Assembly: GCA_022560695.1 (NCBI GenBank)
Contig: JADFSP010000011.1
Span: 1-64,000, forward strand
Origin: Pseudomonadota bacterium
Lineage (GTDB): Bacteria > Pseudomonadota > Gammaproteobacteria > Steroidobacterales > Woeseiaceae
Direction of reading: 5' to 3'
Length of the DNA: 64,000 nucleotides
Shown here: one piece after another, positions 9,099 through 18,078 of the stretch
Numbering within the stretch: position 1 is the stretch's first letter
Layout of the letters: every line of letters begins with the position of its first letter
Position numbers and translations under genes: made by a program
The notes under the pieces: model-generated
The model's input: only the letters and a program-made list of their open reading frames with translations
What the model was told of the DNA's origin: nothing
Databases searched by the model: none

Positions 9099-11000
9099 TT
9101 AAGGCTCCAGGAGGTAGACGCCGATCTTGTAGGCGGTAAAAACGTTTGTGCCGGCATCGTATTTGCCGCGGGCGAACATCGCGCGTGCGGTGGTCGCGCC
9201 GTTCAGGCTCATGCCCAGGTCGGCAATGAAGTCGGCGAAGTTCGAGTATTCGCGCACGCTGTCCGCCGTGGCGATCCAGAACAAATTTCGATCTGTCTGT
9301 CGTGGAGCGATCAACGTGCTTGAGCCCAGCGTCGTCAGGTCGATCAGTACGGTGCCTTGCTTGATGTGATGACGCTGATCGATGTCTTCGTTCTGATTGT
9401 TGAGCAGCAAACCATCGTCACCCATGCTCAGGAAAGGCGCTACCGTGCCGCCAGTTCCCCAGCCAACGCCCAGGGCGCTGCGGACATCCGAGAAATCGAT
9501 AACCGTCCGGCCCATGAAATCCGGCGGAGCGATGCCGAAGGCAGTCGGGAACCCGTAGACGACGACCGGTTGGCCCGTGCCGAGATCGGATAACAGGAGC
9601 GTGCCCGTAGCGACTTCGTAGTTGTCAGGGTTCGCATCGAGGTCCGCGGACGGGCCCGTGCCTGAGAAGTCGAAGATATCGGCCCGGCGACGGCCGATCG
9701 CGTGCAGTGTGATGTCGGTCTGACCCGGCATGATGCTGTTAACGACGCCCGCCAGGTGCGTGATGCTGAGTCGGGCAGCACCTTGGGTGGCGTCCAGGTA
9801 CGGCTGTTCGGGGTCCGCTTGAGTCAAAACACCACGAACCGCCAGGCGTTGGCCGATTGATATCGCGTCGATGCCAAGATCGCCGCCGCGATGCCCATCC
9901 CGGAATACTTTGGTATCCGGACCAATCTCAACGATCACGTCGTCGTGAAAGTGAGCGCGCAGGTCCGACGGCACGATGGTGGCGCCGCGCACGGTCAACA
10001 AGTTATTGTTGCGAGCGATGACATTGCCGATGACCGCATCGAAATCGATGCCCGGCACGCTGGATCCCGCGAGAACGATATTCGCTGTGAACCGGCGGTC
10101 GGACACGTTGAGTGTGCCCTGTGCAACGGTTGGTGTTCCACGGCCTGCCGCGTTCAGGGCGCGCAGTCCGTCGCTGCCGATGAAGACTTCACCGTTGACC
10201 TCAAATTCAGTATTGCTCGTCGTGTTGACGGTTACCTCACCAAAGTCACCATCGCGGTCATGAAATGGGCGAATGGCGACGATGTAGCGGCTGTTTACCG
10301 CGCTCACTTCGACCAGCGGGCCGCGAACGCGAACGTCCTTCTCATCAACCGGCTGAACCTCGGCGACGATGATCTGCTGTGATACAGCTATCGCCGGTGT
10401 TGGTTCGATGTTGACTTCATGCGAGGCGTCGAGATCGAAGTCGAGCTGCAGAAGCGCTGTGCGCCCGGCCACGACCAACAACTGGTCGTGGTTGGACAAT
10501 ACGATCCTGAGCGTTGTCTGCGTCAACGGGATGCCATCCAGATCGGTGACGATGGCGGCCTTCGATACACCGGCTGCTTCGACGATGATCTCGGCGTCGC
10601 TGTAGTCGAGGCTGATCATTCCGGCGACGTAGGTTCCCGGCGGAACCGTAGCGACCGAGACAAGTTCGGTCAGATCGACATAATCCGTGAAATTGATCCG
10701 CGTCTGGCGGGGCAGCGTCTCGACCACGCGCCCGTCGGCAGCTTCGAGCCGCAATGACAGAACATCGACCGTGTAATTGAGAAAGTCGCCATCCGCATCT
10801 GTAATCGCGACGATGACGGTGCCGCATTGGTCGAAGGTGCCCGAATTGTTCGGGTCGCAGCTTGACGTCGGGGCTGTGTTAGCTGACGATCCTGAGCCGC
10901 CGCAGGCGGCGAGAATGAGTGCCACGAAAATGACGGCTACCCGGCCGGTTGCGTTCCATGCGCCTGTAATTCCAGGGATATGGTTAAGTGCGAAGCTCAT
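9099..11000 (-). CDS. DUF4382/DUF5666-type lipoprotein
   Basis: A 633-residue secreted lipoprotein (LILAACGG lipobox). The N-terminal third (GTVIVAITDADGDFLNYTVDV through VPPGTYVAGMISL) matches the DUF4382 pattern seen in surface carbohydrate-associated proteins. The rest holds successive beta-rich segments with repeated phrases of the kind IGNVIARNNNLLTVRGATI and GQRLAVRGVL, typical of DUF5666 repeats. The start is the ATG at 11000 because GAGGAG lies about 8 bases before it; a GTG 21 bases upstream lacks such a site. It is divergent from the GGDEF-EAL gene and ends in a strong terminator, so it is monocistronic. The exact function is unknown; a surface or exopolysaccharide-associated role is inference. 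Confidence 0.8.
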   Translation of the reverse strand: MSFALNHIPGITGAWNATGRVAVIFVALILAACGGSGSSANTAPTSSCDPNNSGTFDQCGTVIVAITDADGDFLNYTVDVLSLRLEAADGRVVETLPRQTRINFTDYVDLTELVSVATVPPGTYVAGMISLDYSDAEIIVEAAGVSKAAIVTDLDGIPLTQTTLRIVLSNHDQLLVVAGRTALLQLDFDLDASHEVNIEPTPAIAVSQQIIVAEVQPVDEKDVRVRGPLVEVSAVNSRYIVAIRPFHDRDGDFGEVTVNTTSNTEFEVNGEVFIGSDGLRALNAAGRGTPTVAQGTLNVSDRRFTANIVLAGSSVPGIDFDAVIGNVIARNNNLLTVRGATIVPSDLRAHFHDDVIVEIGPDTKVFRDGHRGGDLGIDAISIGQRLAVRGVLTQADPEQPYLDATQGAARLSITHLAGVVNSIMPGQTDITLHAIGRRRADIFDFSGTGPSADLDANPDNYEVATGTLLLSDLGTGQPVVVYGFPTAFGIAPPDFMGRTVIDFSDVRSALGVGWGTGGTVAPFLSMGDDGLLLNNQNEDIDQRHHIKQGTVLIDLTTLGSSTLIAPRQTDRNLFWIATADSVREYSNFADFIADLGMSLNGATTARAMFARGKYDAGTNVFTAYKIGVYLLEP

Positions 11001-11288
11001 TGCAAATCTCCTCGTGCGCACTCAGTGCGACATAGGATCAATAACGCCACAGAAGCGAAACCGTTGACGTACCCAAGCGGATGTGCCCGGATGCGCTTTG
11101 GAAGTCGTGAAAGCAGAGGCAGAGAACGCACAAAAGAACAGCAACTTACCTTGTATTCATGCGGTAATCTGTCAGACTTTACGACGGATCGGAACATGCG
11201 GATGGCAGCACGTGTTTTGTCAAATCACGAAACAGGCTGGTCAGACAACATACAATTGAAGTATGGATAAGCAGCAGATGGCCGGTTA

Positions 11289-13946
11289 ATGGCGAAATCG
11301 TCGAACAGAAGCATCAGAACCGGAATCCGGCAGCGGCCGGCACGCGCCGGAGAGCGCACTCGCGGCGCCGTTGATGCGACACAGACAAAGATTGCCGTCA
11401 ATCTTCAAAACCTCGATCCCGCAAGCTGCGACAAGCAGCTCAAATCCAATATAGCCGATTTACCCGACGCCGCCGGTTGTGATGCCGCGTTTCTGGCATT
11501 GATCGATGAAGACGGCACCAAAATCAGCAACGTCTATTCCGGACGCACCAGCTTCGCGCAGTGCAGTCCCGAGGTCCTGGCAGGCGAACGGCTCGAAGAC
11601 TGGCCGTGGCTCATGAAACGACTGGGGCATCTCCGCGTCGTCGAAATTGTCGATACGAGTGCCGGGCCGAAGACCGCGAAGGCGGAGCTTGAGCGATTCG
11701 CGGAATTGCACATCGGGTCGGCGCTGCTCATCGGGTTTTCGGTAAACGACGAGATAGCCGGCTTTCTGGCACTGGCCAATGAACAAGCGGTCGAGAGCTG
11801 GGACGCGAACCTGCACCTGCTGATCAAGCTGGTTGGCGCATCATTGGCTTCCGGTCTCGGTCATCTGCGCGACAAACAGACGTTGGCTGAGCTTCGCGAG
11901 CGCAATGAGCTGGTCGCGATGACGGCGAACGATGGCATCTGGGACTTCGACGGACAGTCCAAACGCGTTGAATTGTCATCTAGATGGAAGACGACGCTTG
12001 GCTATGCCGCCGACGACAAAGATGTAGTCCTCGACTGGTATCACCTTGTGCATCCGGACGACATGGCCCGCGTGCAGTCGCGCATGCGCGAACACCTCGA
12101 GGGCAAGACGGAATTCTTCGAATCCGTGCACCGCATGAAGCACCAGAGTGGCGACTGGCGCTGGATGAGCAGCCGCGCCAAGGCCGTACTCGACAAGAAT
12201 GGCCGGCTGTTGCGACTCCTCGGCGCTGAAGTCGATGTCACGGAGCGCAAGCTTTATGAAGAGGCGCTGTTTCGTGAGAAGGAGAGTGCGCAGATTACGT
12301 TGCAGTCGATCGGTGACGGCGTCATCACGACAGACGCGGATGGCCGCGTCGAATACGTCAACCCCGTTGCCGAGGAGCTGACGGGCTGGAAAGTCGACGA
12401 CGCGAATGGACGGCCCATCGATGAAATATTTCGCGGCTTTCATGAGGAAACCTGTGAGCCGCTCGAGAATCCTTTGTCGGTATCGATACGACGAGATCGT
12501 GCGATCAAGTCGGTCAGGCCCACGCTGCTGATTCGTCGCGATGGCAACGAGCTGTATATCGAAAGTACGGCCTCGCCGATTCGCGACGGCAAGGGTAACG
12601 TGACAGGTGGCGTGCTCGTCTTCCACGACGTCAGCGAGTCGCGTGAACTCAATCGCCGCCTTAGTTACTATTCGAGCCATGACATCCTGACCGGTCTCGT
12701 CAATCGTCGCGAATTCGAGAACCGCCTCGAACGTGCACTCAAGAGCGCCAAGGCGCGGGAAACGTCGTATGCGTTGCTGTACCTCGATCTCGATCAGTTC
12801 AAGATCGTTAACGACACGTGCGGCCACAGCGCAGGTGACGCTTTGCTTGGCCAGCTGGGCGCATTGTTGAAATCGAAAATTCGCTGGCGCGACACGCTCG
12901 CGCGACTGGGCGGTGATGAGTTCGGTGTGCTCCTGGAAAGCTGCAGCCTCGATGAAGCGATGCAAACGGCCGAGGCGCTGCGCATCTCCGTCAGCGATTA
13001 CAAATTCATGTGGGACGAGCGTGCTTTTCGTTTCGGTGTGAGCATTGGCGTCGTGCCGATTACGGCCGACAACGAAGATGTTGCAGCCTTACTCAGCGCT
13101 GCCGACAGCGCTTGCGCAGCAGCCAAAGAGGCTGGCCGCAACCGTATCCACAGCTTTCGGGAAAACGATATCGACCTCATGCGTCGCCGCCGCGAGATGC
13201 AATGGGCGGCACGCATCAACAATGCGCTCGAGGAAAATCGCTTCGAGTTATTTCGCCAGACGATCAAGCCGCTGCAGACCGAGGAAGATGGCGCGCATTA
13301 CGAAATTCTGCTGCGCATGCGCGACGAGAATGGCGGCATTATCTCCCCGGGACTCTTCATCGAGGCGGCTGAACGATACAGCATCACGCCTGCCATCGAT
13401 CGCTGGGTCATCCGCAGCGCGTTTCGCTGGCTTGTGTCAGAAGCCGATGAGCGCGAGCGCCTGTTGTTATGCTCGATCAACCTGTCGGGCCAGAGTCTGG
13501 GTGACGATAAATTCCTGCCGTTCGTGATCGATCAGTTTCAGATGAGCGGACTGGACGCCAGCAAGATTTGCTTCGAGATCACCGAGACAGCAGCCATCGC
13601 GAGCTATGCACAGGCGAATCGTTTCATCAACGCACTCAAGGAATTGGGCTGCAAGTTCGCACTCGACGACTTCGGAACCGGACTGTCGTCATTCGGTTAC
13701 CTCAAACATTTCCCGGTCGACTTCCTCAAAATCGACGGCAGCTTCGTCAAGGAAATCCTGCACGACCCGATCGACAGGGAAATGGTGCGCTCGATCAATG
13801 AGATCGGTCACCTGACCGGCAAGAAGACGATCGCCGAATTCGCCGAGAACGAAGAAATCATAACGATGCTGCGCGGCATGGGCATCGACTATGCACAGGG
13901 TTATGGCGTCTCAGAACCCCAGAGCGTCACGCTCGCGGTCGCGTAG
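11289..13946 (+). CDS. GAF-PAS-PAS-GGDEF-EAL cyclic-di-GMP enzyme
   Basis: An 885-residue soluble protein that should make and/or degrade c-di-GMP. In order: a GAF-like domain (about 40-185), PAS (about 195-330, with YHLVHPDDMARVQ), a second PAS (about 335-445, with DGVITTDADGRVEYVN), GGDEF (about 455-615) and EAL (about 630-880). The cyclase motif GGDEF at about 541 is intact and an RxxD inhibitory site (RWRD) lies 5 residues before it. The EAL signature reads EILLR, a conservative variant, and DDFGTG and FEITET are intact. No membrane segment is visible, so sensing is cytoplasmic. It is divergent from the DUF4382 lipoprotein gene. Confidence 0.93.
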   Translation: MAKSSNRSIRTGIRQRPARAGERTRGAVDATQTKIAVNLQNLDPASCDKQLKSNIADLPDAAGCDAAFLALIDEDGTKISNVYSGRTSFAQCSPEVLAGERLEDWPWLMKRLGHLRVVEIVDTSAGPKTAKAELERFAELHIGSALLIGFSVNDEIAGFLALANEQAVESWDANLHLLIKLVGASLASGLGHLRDKQTLAELRERNELVAMTANDGIWDFDGQSKRVELSSRWKTTLGYAADDKDVVLDWYHLVHPDDMARVQSRMREHLEGKTEFFESVHRMKHQSGDWRWMSSRAKAVLDKNGRLLRLLGAEVDVTERKLYEEALFREKESAQITLQSIGDGVITTDADGRVEYVNPVAEELTGWKVDDANGRPIDEIFRGFHEETCEPLENPLSVSIRRDRAIKSVRPTLLIRRDGNELYIESTASPIRDGKGNVTGGVLVFHDVSESRELNRRLSYYSSHDILTGLVNRREFENRLERALKSAKARETSYALLYLDLDQFKIVNDTCGHSAGDALLGQLGALLKSKIRWRDTLARLGGDEFGVLLESCSLDEAMQTAEALRISVSDYKFMWDERAFRFGVSIGVVPITADNEDVAALLSAADSACAAAKEAGRNRIHSFRENDIDLMRRRREMQWAARINNALEENRFELFRQTIKPLQTEEDGAHYEILLRMRDENGGIISPGLFIEAAERYSITPAIDRWVIRSAFRWLVSEADERERLLLCSINLSGQSLGDDKFLPFVIDQFQMSGLDASKICFEITETAAIASYAQANRFINALKELGCKFALDDFGTGLSSFGYLKHFPVDFLKIDGSFVKEILHDPIDREMVRSINEIGHLTGKKTIAEFAENEEIITMLRGMGIDYAQGYGVSEPQSVTLAVA

Positions 13947-13990
13947 GCCGTTGCATGCCTGATGTTCGTCCGTTGCGTCCGGTCTTGCGC

Positions 13991-14608
13991 TTACATGAAC
14001 CAGCCGTGACCGCCCGCACCGACCATGCTCATGACCAGCGGGATTGACATCAGCGTGTTCGAACGCGACGCCAGGAACGCAATATTCCTGGCCTTGGCGA
14101 TCTCTTCGGGGCTCGCCTCGATCATGCCGAGTATTTTCTTCTGATTCGGCCAGATCAGTACCCACACGTTGAACAGCATGATCGTGCCGAGCCACGTGCC
14201 AACGCCGATTGTCAACGCGTATTGGTTTACAGGGTCAGTAAGCATGCCGAGCGTAAATGCATCATGTAAGGCGCCGCGGTGAAACAGGAACGATGCGCCT
14301 GACAACCACGTCAGTAATGCGGTCCAGCGGAACCACAACAACGCGCGCGGGGCTACGTACTTGGTGATTCCTGCGCCACCCGGCCCGCCTTCATCGCTGG
14401 CTGCATCGCCCAATGCAGGAACCTGCACGAAGTTGAAATAATACAGCAGACCGATCCACGTAATTCCGGCCAGCACGTGCAGCCAGATAGTTACCGACTG
14501 AATCCATAGTCCGCCGGTCATGTGCTTGCCCATTGTTGCAAATACGATTATGAGCGCGAGGACTACACCGCCGATAATCGTGCCGGCAATACTTCTTAAA
14601 GGATTCAT
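13991..14608 (-). CDS. PuuD-like integral membrane protein (urate oxidase N-terminal family)
   Basis: A 205-residue protein with several membrane helices, carrying the conserved IWLHVLAGITWIGLLYYFNFVQVP segment in its first third and a second pattern ALLWFRWTALLTWLSG near 92. This is the membrane domain found at the N-terminus of PuuD urate hydroxylases; the C-terminal cytochrome domain of PuuD is absent. No purine-catabolism gene is nearby, so a urate role is not supported by context. AGGGAGGAG 6 bases before the ATG fixes the start. It converges with the GGDEF-EAL gene, 44 bp apart. Confidence 0.8.
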   Translation of the reverse strand: MNPLRSIAGTIIGGVVLALIIVFATMGKHMTGGLWIQSVTIWLHVLAGITWIGLLYYFNFVQVPALGDAASDEGGPGGAGITKYVAPRALLWFRWTALLTWLSGASFLFHRGALHDAFTLGMLTDPVNQYALTIGVGTWLGTIMLFNVWVLIWPNQKKILGMIEASPEEIAKARNIAFLASRSNTLMSIPLVMSMVGAGGHGWFM

Positions 14609-14794
14609 GGTTCGCTCCTCCCTGGTGGTTTTCGCTTTGTTTTCATTTCAGCCGTCGGGAATCATGGCGCTGGCGCGCTGCGCATATTATAAGAGACTGG
14701 CTGGGCGATACGAGAATAATTTGACCGCGGGCGATGCGCGCAACGGCGCGCTGGTGTTGGGTCGAATGGTCATAACTTTTTGATTTTTAACGGG

Positions 14795-15019
14795 ATGACG
14801 AACTTCCGAAACCATCTGCTGCATGCGTCAGGCGTGGTCCAGGACCAACGCCCCGGCTATCCGGCATCGCCGTGCAACTCGATTTGCACCCTGGACGACG
14901 ACAATCGTTGCCTGGGCTGTGGCAGGACGCTCGTGCAAATCACGCGCTGGACGCTGATGAGCAAAGAGGAACAGTGGACCGTCATCGAGGAACTGGCCGC
15001 GCGGACATCAGCCGATTGA
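14795..15019 (+). CDS. DUF1289 cysteine-rich small protein
   Basis: A 74-residue protein built around SPCNSICTLDD...RCLGCGRT, a CxxxC plus CxxC arrangement typical of DUF1289 and suggestive of metal or Fe-S binding. This is followed by IxRWTLMSKEEQWTVI. The function is unknown. I chose the ATG at 14795, which has GGG just upstream, over an in-frame TTG 15 bases earlier. It is followed 34 bp later by the BON lipoprotein gene on the same strand. Confidence 0.85.
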   Translation: MTNFRNHLLHASGVVQDQRPGYPASPCNSICTLDDDNRCLGCGRTLVQITRWTLMSKEEQWTVIEELAARTSAD

Positions 15020-15053
15020 GGTTACAATAGGGACTCGCGATGGGAGATGCCGG

Positions 15054-15383
15054 GTGAGAATGTTGTCTACCGGAATGCTGTTGCTGGTTGCGTCCGGTTG
15101 TACGTCAATGCTGGTCGGTGGCGCAGCCTATGATTCAGGCGCCGATGAGCGGTCACAATCTGCCGTCGCGTCGGACGCGGCCATCACGAGTGAGATCAGG
15201 AGCAGGTTTGCGGCAAATCCGGTCGTTGGCATGTTTAACATTGGAATCAGAACGTACGCCGGTGCGGTGACACTGTCCGGCGCAGTGTCGAGTCTCGCGG
15301 CGCAAGAGCAGGCCGGGCAGATTGCCGGGGGCGCTGACGGCGTCAAGACAGTTCATAACCATATCAAGGTGGAAAAACGATAG
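15054..15383 (+). CDS. BON-domain lipoprotein (OsmY-like)
   Basis: A 109-residue lipoprotein with lipobox VASGC (Cys16) and one BON domain (about 38-107: DAAITSEIRSRF ... VTLSGAVSS ... GADGVKTVHNHI). BON domains bind phospholipid and help maintain outer-membrane integrity. The start is GTG at 15054; an ATG at 15060 is also possible. Its stop TAG shares its last base with the GTG start of grxD, so the two are translationally linked. The protein has one domain, whereas DolP and OsmY have two. Confidence 0.82.
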   Translation: MRMLSTGMLLLVASGCTSMLVGGAAYDSGADERSQSAVASDAAITSEIRSRFAANPVVGMFNIGIRTYAGAVTLSGAVSSLAAQEQAGQIAGGADGVKTVHNHIKVEKR

Positions 15384-15703
15384 TGGACGTTAATTCTAAA
15401 ATCGAGGAACAGCTGAAATCGCACGATGTTCTGTTGTATATGAAAGGATCGCCGGACTTTCCGCAGTGCGGTTTCTCTGGCCAGACGGTTGCCGCATTGA
15501 ACGCGATAGGCAAACCCTATGCGTATATCAATATATACGAGGACGCCGAAATCCGCGAGGGGCTGAAAAAGTATTCCAACTGGCCGACATTCCCGCAGCT
15601 CTATGTTAACGGTGAATTGGTCGGCGGTTGCGACATCGTGATGGAGATGTTCGAATCCGGGGAACTCAAGACATTGATCGAAGGAGTTACGGCGGAATCG
15701 TAG
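15383..15703 (+). CDS. grxD: Monothiol glutaredoxin, Grx4/GrxD family
   Basis: A 106-residue monothiol glutaredoxin with the CGFS active site (QCGFSG, about residues 32-36), the WPTFPQLYVNGELVGGCDI glutathione-binding segment and normal length. The family binds a [2Fe-2S] cluster with glutathione, often with BolA, and delivers Fe-S clusters. The start GTG overlaps the stop of the BON lipoprotein gene. It converges with the RNase T gene, 20 bp away. Confidence 0.95.
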   Translation: MDVNSKIEEQLKSHDVLLYMKGSPDFPQCGFSGQTVAALNAIGKPYAYINIYEDAEIREGLKKYSNWPTFPQLYVNGELVGGCDIVMEMFESGELKTLIEGVTAES

Positions 15704-15723
15704 CCGCTCCTACCGTTCTTACA

Positions 15724-16386
15724 TTACGCTGTGCCGGCCGCGGCCTCAATCGCGGCGTCGAAGACCGGGCGAAAGCGGTTGACGATTTCACAAAACACAT
15801 CGGCCGTGATCTCGGCGTCGTAGGCGGCGGAGTGTGCGGATTCTTCATCCCACGAAAACCCGGCAACCTTTACGGCGCGCGACAGCACGGTTTGACCGAA
15901 TGCGACGCCACACAACGTCGCCGTATCGAAGCTGCTGAACGGATGAAATGGATTACGCTTGATCGCCGTGCGTTCTATGGCTTCGTTCAGAAAGCCGAGA
16001 TCGAATGACGAATTGTGACCGACCAGAATGGCCCTGGTGCAGTCATTTTCCCGAATCGCATTGCGAACTTCGCGAAATACACGTTGCAACGCATCGCGTT
16101 CATCGATGGCTGGCCGCAGCGGATGATAGGGGTCGATGTGGTTGATTGCGAGTGACGCCGCTTCCAGATTGGCTCCTTCGAACGGTTTGACGTGATAACG
16201 AATCGTCTCGCGGCGGCGAAGTTGGCCGTCATCGGATAGCTCCAACAGCACCGCCGCGATCTCCAGCAAGGCATCGGTTTTGGCATTGAAGCCGCCTGTT
16301 TCGACGTCAACGACAACAGGCAGGAAGCCGCGAAAGCGGTCCGCCATTTTCACAGTATTGCTCGCCTGGGTTCGTGCCCCGAGCAT
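15724..16386 (-). CDS. rnt: Ribonuclease T
   Basis: A 220-residue DEDDh 3'-5' exoribonuclease that trims tRNA CCA ends and stable RNA 3' ends. Exo motifs are visible: I VVDVETGG, II GHNSSFDLGFL, III HSAAYDAEIT. DRFRGFLPVVVDVETGGFNAKTDALLEIAAVLLE closely matches the RNase T N-terminus. Two starts are possible: ATG 16386, preceded by GAGG 10 bases upstream and overlapping the M17 gene by 37 bp, or ATG 16347. I list the longer one because it matches the usual leader length. Confidence 0.93.
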   Translation of the reverse strand: MLGARTQASNTVKMADRFRGFLPVVVDVETGGFNAKTDALLEIAAVLLELSDDGQLRRRETIRYHVKPFEGANLEAASLAINHIDPYHPLRPAIDERDALQRVFREVRNAIRENDCTRAILVGHNSSFDLGFLNEAIERTAIKRNPFHPFSSFDTATLCGVAFGQTVLSRAVKVAGFSWDEESAHSAAYDAEITADVFCEIVNRFRPVFDAAIEAAAGTA

Positions 16387-17894
16387 CCCCGGGTTGCCTC
16401 GAGAATCTTCTCATCAAGTATCAGACTCATTGTATAGCGGACGCCAAATCCCGTGATTTCGGTCGGTATGTGCCCGAGACCGCCGCTGTGATTGCTTGCG
16501 GACAAGTCAACGTGTATCCACGGTGTGTCATTTTCCACAAACTCTGCAAGAAAACTGCCAGCCAGGATGTGATCCCCGGTGCCGTTGACGCTGCACTGCT
16601 GCAGGTCGGCGACATCGCTCTTCAGGTCCTCGAGAAATTCCTTGCCGATCGGAAACGGCCACACGCGTTCACCACAAAACTGGCCCGTACGCTTCAGACG
16701 CGGGTGCCACGCTGCGCGATTCGTAAAAACACCACAATATCGTGTCGTAATCGCATTGACGCACGAACCGGTCAGAGTCGCGTAGTCGACAATCATTCCG
16801 GGTTTGTCACGACTCGCGAGAACCAGGGTGTCAGCGAGCGCCATGCGACCTTCTGCATCGGTGTGAATGGTCTGAATGGTCTTGCCGTTTGCGGCAGTAA
16901 CAATATCCTGCGATTTGTAGGCGTTCGGGCCCGTCCTGTTTTCGGTGATTGCGAGCCAGCAATCGACCGCCATCGGCAATTTCAGCTCACTGATCGCCAG
17001 CAAGATACCGAGCGCAACGGCGCTGCCCTGCATATCACCGTGCATGTCGAGCATCGATTTGAACGGCTTCAGATTGGTGCCGCCGGTATCAAAAATGATG
17101 CCTTTGCCGACCAGGCTCAGATCACCCCTGGCATTCTTGATGCCGGGCCGATAGCGTAAACGTATGATCGCGGCGCTGTCATCGTCATTGCCCTGTGCAA
17201 CAGCGAGAAATGCGCCGGCGCCAAGTTTCTCGAGTTCCCGGGTTGCGAAGCGCTTGTAGGACCAGCCGCGATCTCGTGCGAGTTCGCGCAGCATATCGCT
17301 GTAACCGGCGGCGTCCAGCTTGTTGGGTGGCAGCGCGGTCAACCAACGTGCGAGGTTGTTGCCGTTGGCCTCGGCACGCACGCGGCCGAGATCGATCTTG
17401 CTGTTCAGGCCGACGACGCGAATGCTGTTGATCTTCGGCGGCGGCGGATTGCTCTTGAAAGCGGGCAACTGGAAGCCGGCGGCGAGTGCGGCCGCGACGA
17501 GGATTTGGGTCAGGGTCGCCTGCAATGCCGGTTCGAAGCCCTGTACCGCGATCCCGAGGCAGCCGGCTTTCGCGGTTGTCGCCGCGGCGACGAGCTGGCG
17601 CGCCAATGACAGTTGCTCGAACGTACTGGCATCTTTTTTGGTCGTGCCCGCGACAACCATCGTCTGGCGCTTGTTGCCGAGACGGGTCTGAAAGGCAGGC
17701 ACGGATCCCGCCGGGGCGGCGCGCAGCAGCGGCTGCATTTTGCTGCCGTGCGGCACCGATTTCCACACGCCCGCAGGGACTGGTTGCGGTAGTAGCAAGA
17801 GTAACTGATCCACGGGTGCCAGCGCCTTGGTATCAATGCGCCCGACGTGTTGAATGACGCGGATTTCCTTGGCTTCAGGGAGAAGGTGATGCAT
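16350..17894 (-). CDS. M17 family leucyl aminopeptidase
   Basis: A 514-residue cytosolic two-metal aminopeptidase. The C-terminal catalytic domain has VGKGIIFDTGGTNLKP (metal-binding Lys and Asp) and HTDAEGRMALAD (metal Asp/Glu and catalytic Arg; the family usually has N-T-D-A-E-G-R-L). The N-terminal domain (about 1-160) is divergent. The gene overlaps the start of rnt. It is less conserved than PepA proper, so I give no symbol. It is divergent from aceE across a 184-bp gap that contains a palindrome. Confidence 0.9.
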   Translation of the reverse strand: MHHLLPEAKEIRVIQHVGRIDTKALAPVDQLLLLLPQPVPAGVWKSVPHGSKMQPLLRAAPAGSVPAFQTRLGNKRQTMVVAGTTKKDASTFEQLSLARQLVAAATTAKAGCLGIAVQGFEPALQATLTQILVAAALAAGFQLPAFKSNPPPPKINSIRVVGLNSKIDLGRVRAEANGNNLARWLTALPPNKLDAAGYSDMLRELARDRGWSYKRFATRELEKLGAGAFLAVAQGNDDDSAAIIRLRYRPGIKNARGDLSLVGKGIIFDTGGTNLKPFKSMLDMHGDMQGSAVALGILLAISELKLPMAVDCWLAITENRTGPNAYKSQDIVTAANGKTIQTIHTDAEGRMALADTLVLASRDKPGMIVDYATLTGSCVNAITTRYCGVFTNRAAWHPRLKRTGQFCGERVWPFPIGKEFLEDLKSDVADLQQCSVNGTGDHILAGSFLAEFVENDTPWIHVDLSASNHSGGLGHIPTEITGFGVRYTMSLILDEKILEATRGCSGHEPRRAIL

Positions 17895-17999
17895 GAAAAT
17901 GATTTCTCCGGGTGTGCTTGACCGTTGCTGCGCAAACCCGGAACATGTCGGCCGCAGGCGATGTTTTGCACGGTCCGGTGCGATCGAGCGGCGAATGAT

Positions 18000-18019
18000 T
18001 GTCCTAGCCTAGCAGGACA
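18000..18019. promoter_or_regulatory. Palindrome in the M17/aceE intergenic region
   Basis: TGTCCT-AGCCTAGC-AGGACA forms a 20-bp dyad about 60 bp upstream of the aceE start, in the divergent region. It has no T-run. It could be an operator for the pyruvate dehydrogenase operon, but no PdhR gene is present in the window and the site does not obviously match the known PdhR box. Confidence 0.3.
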
Positions 18020-18078
18020 CCTCGCTTAATTCACGCGATGCGCAATGTCGCTATTCGGCAGACACCAATGGATGGCCT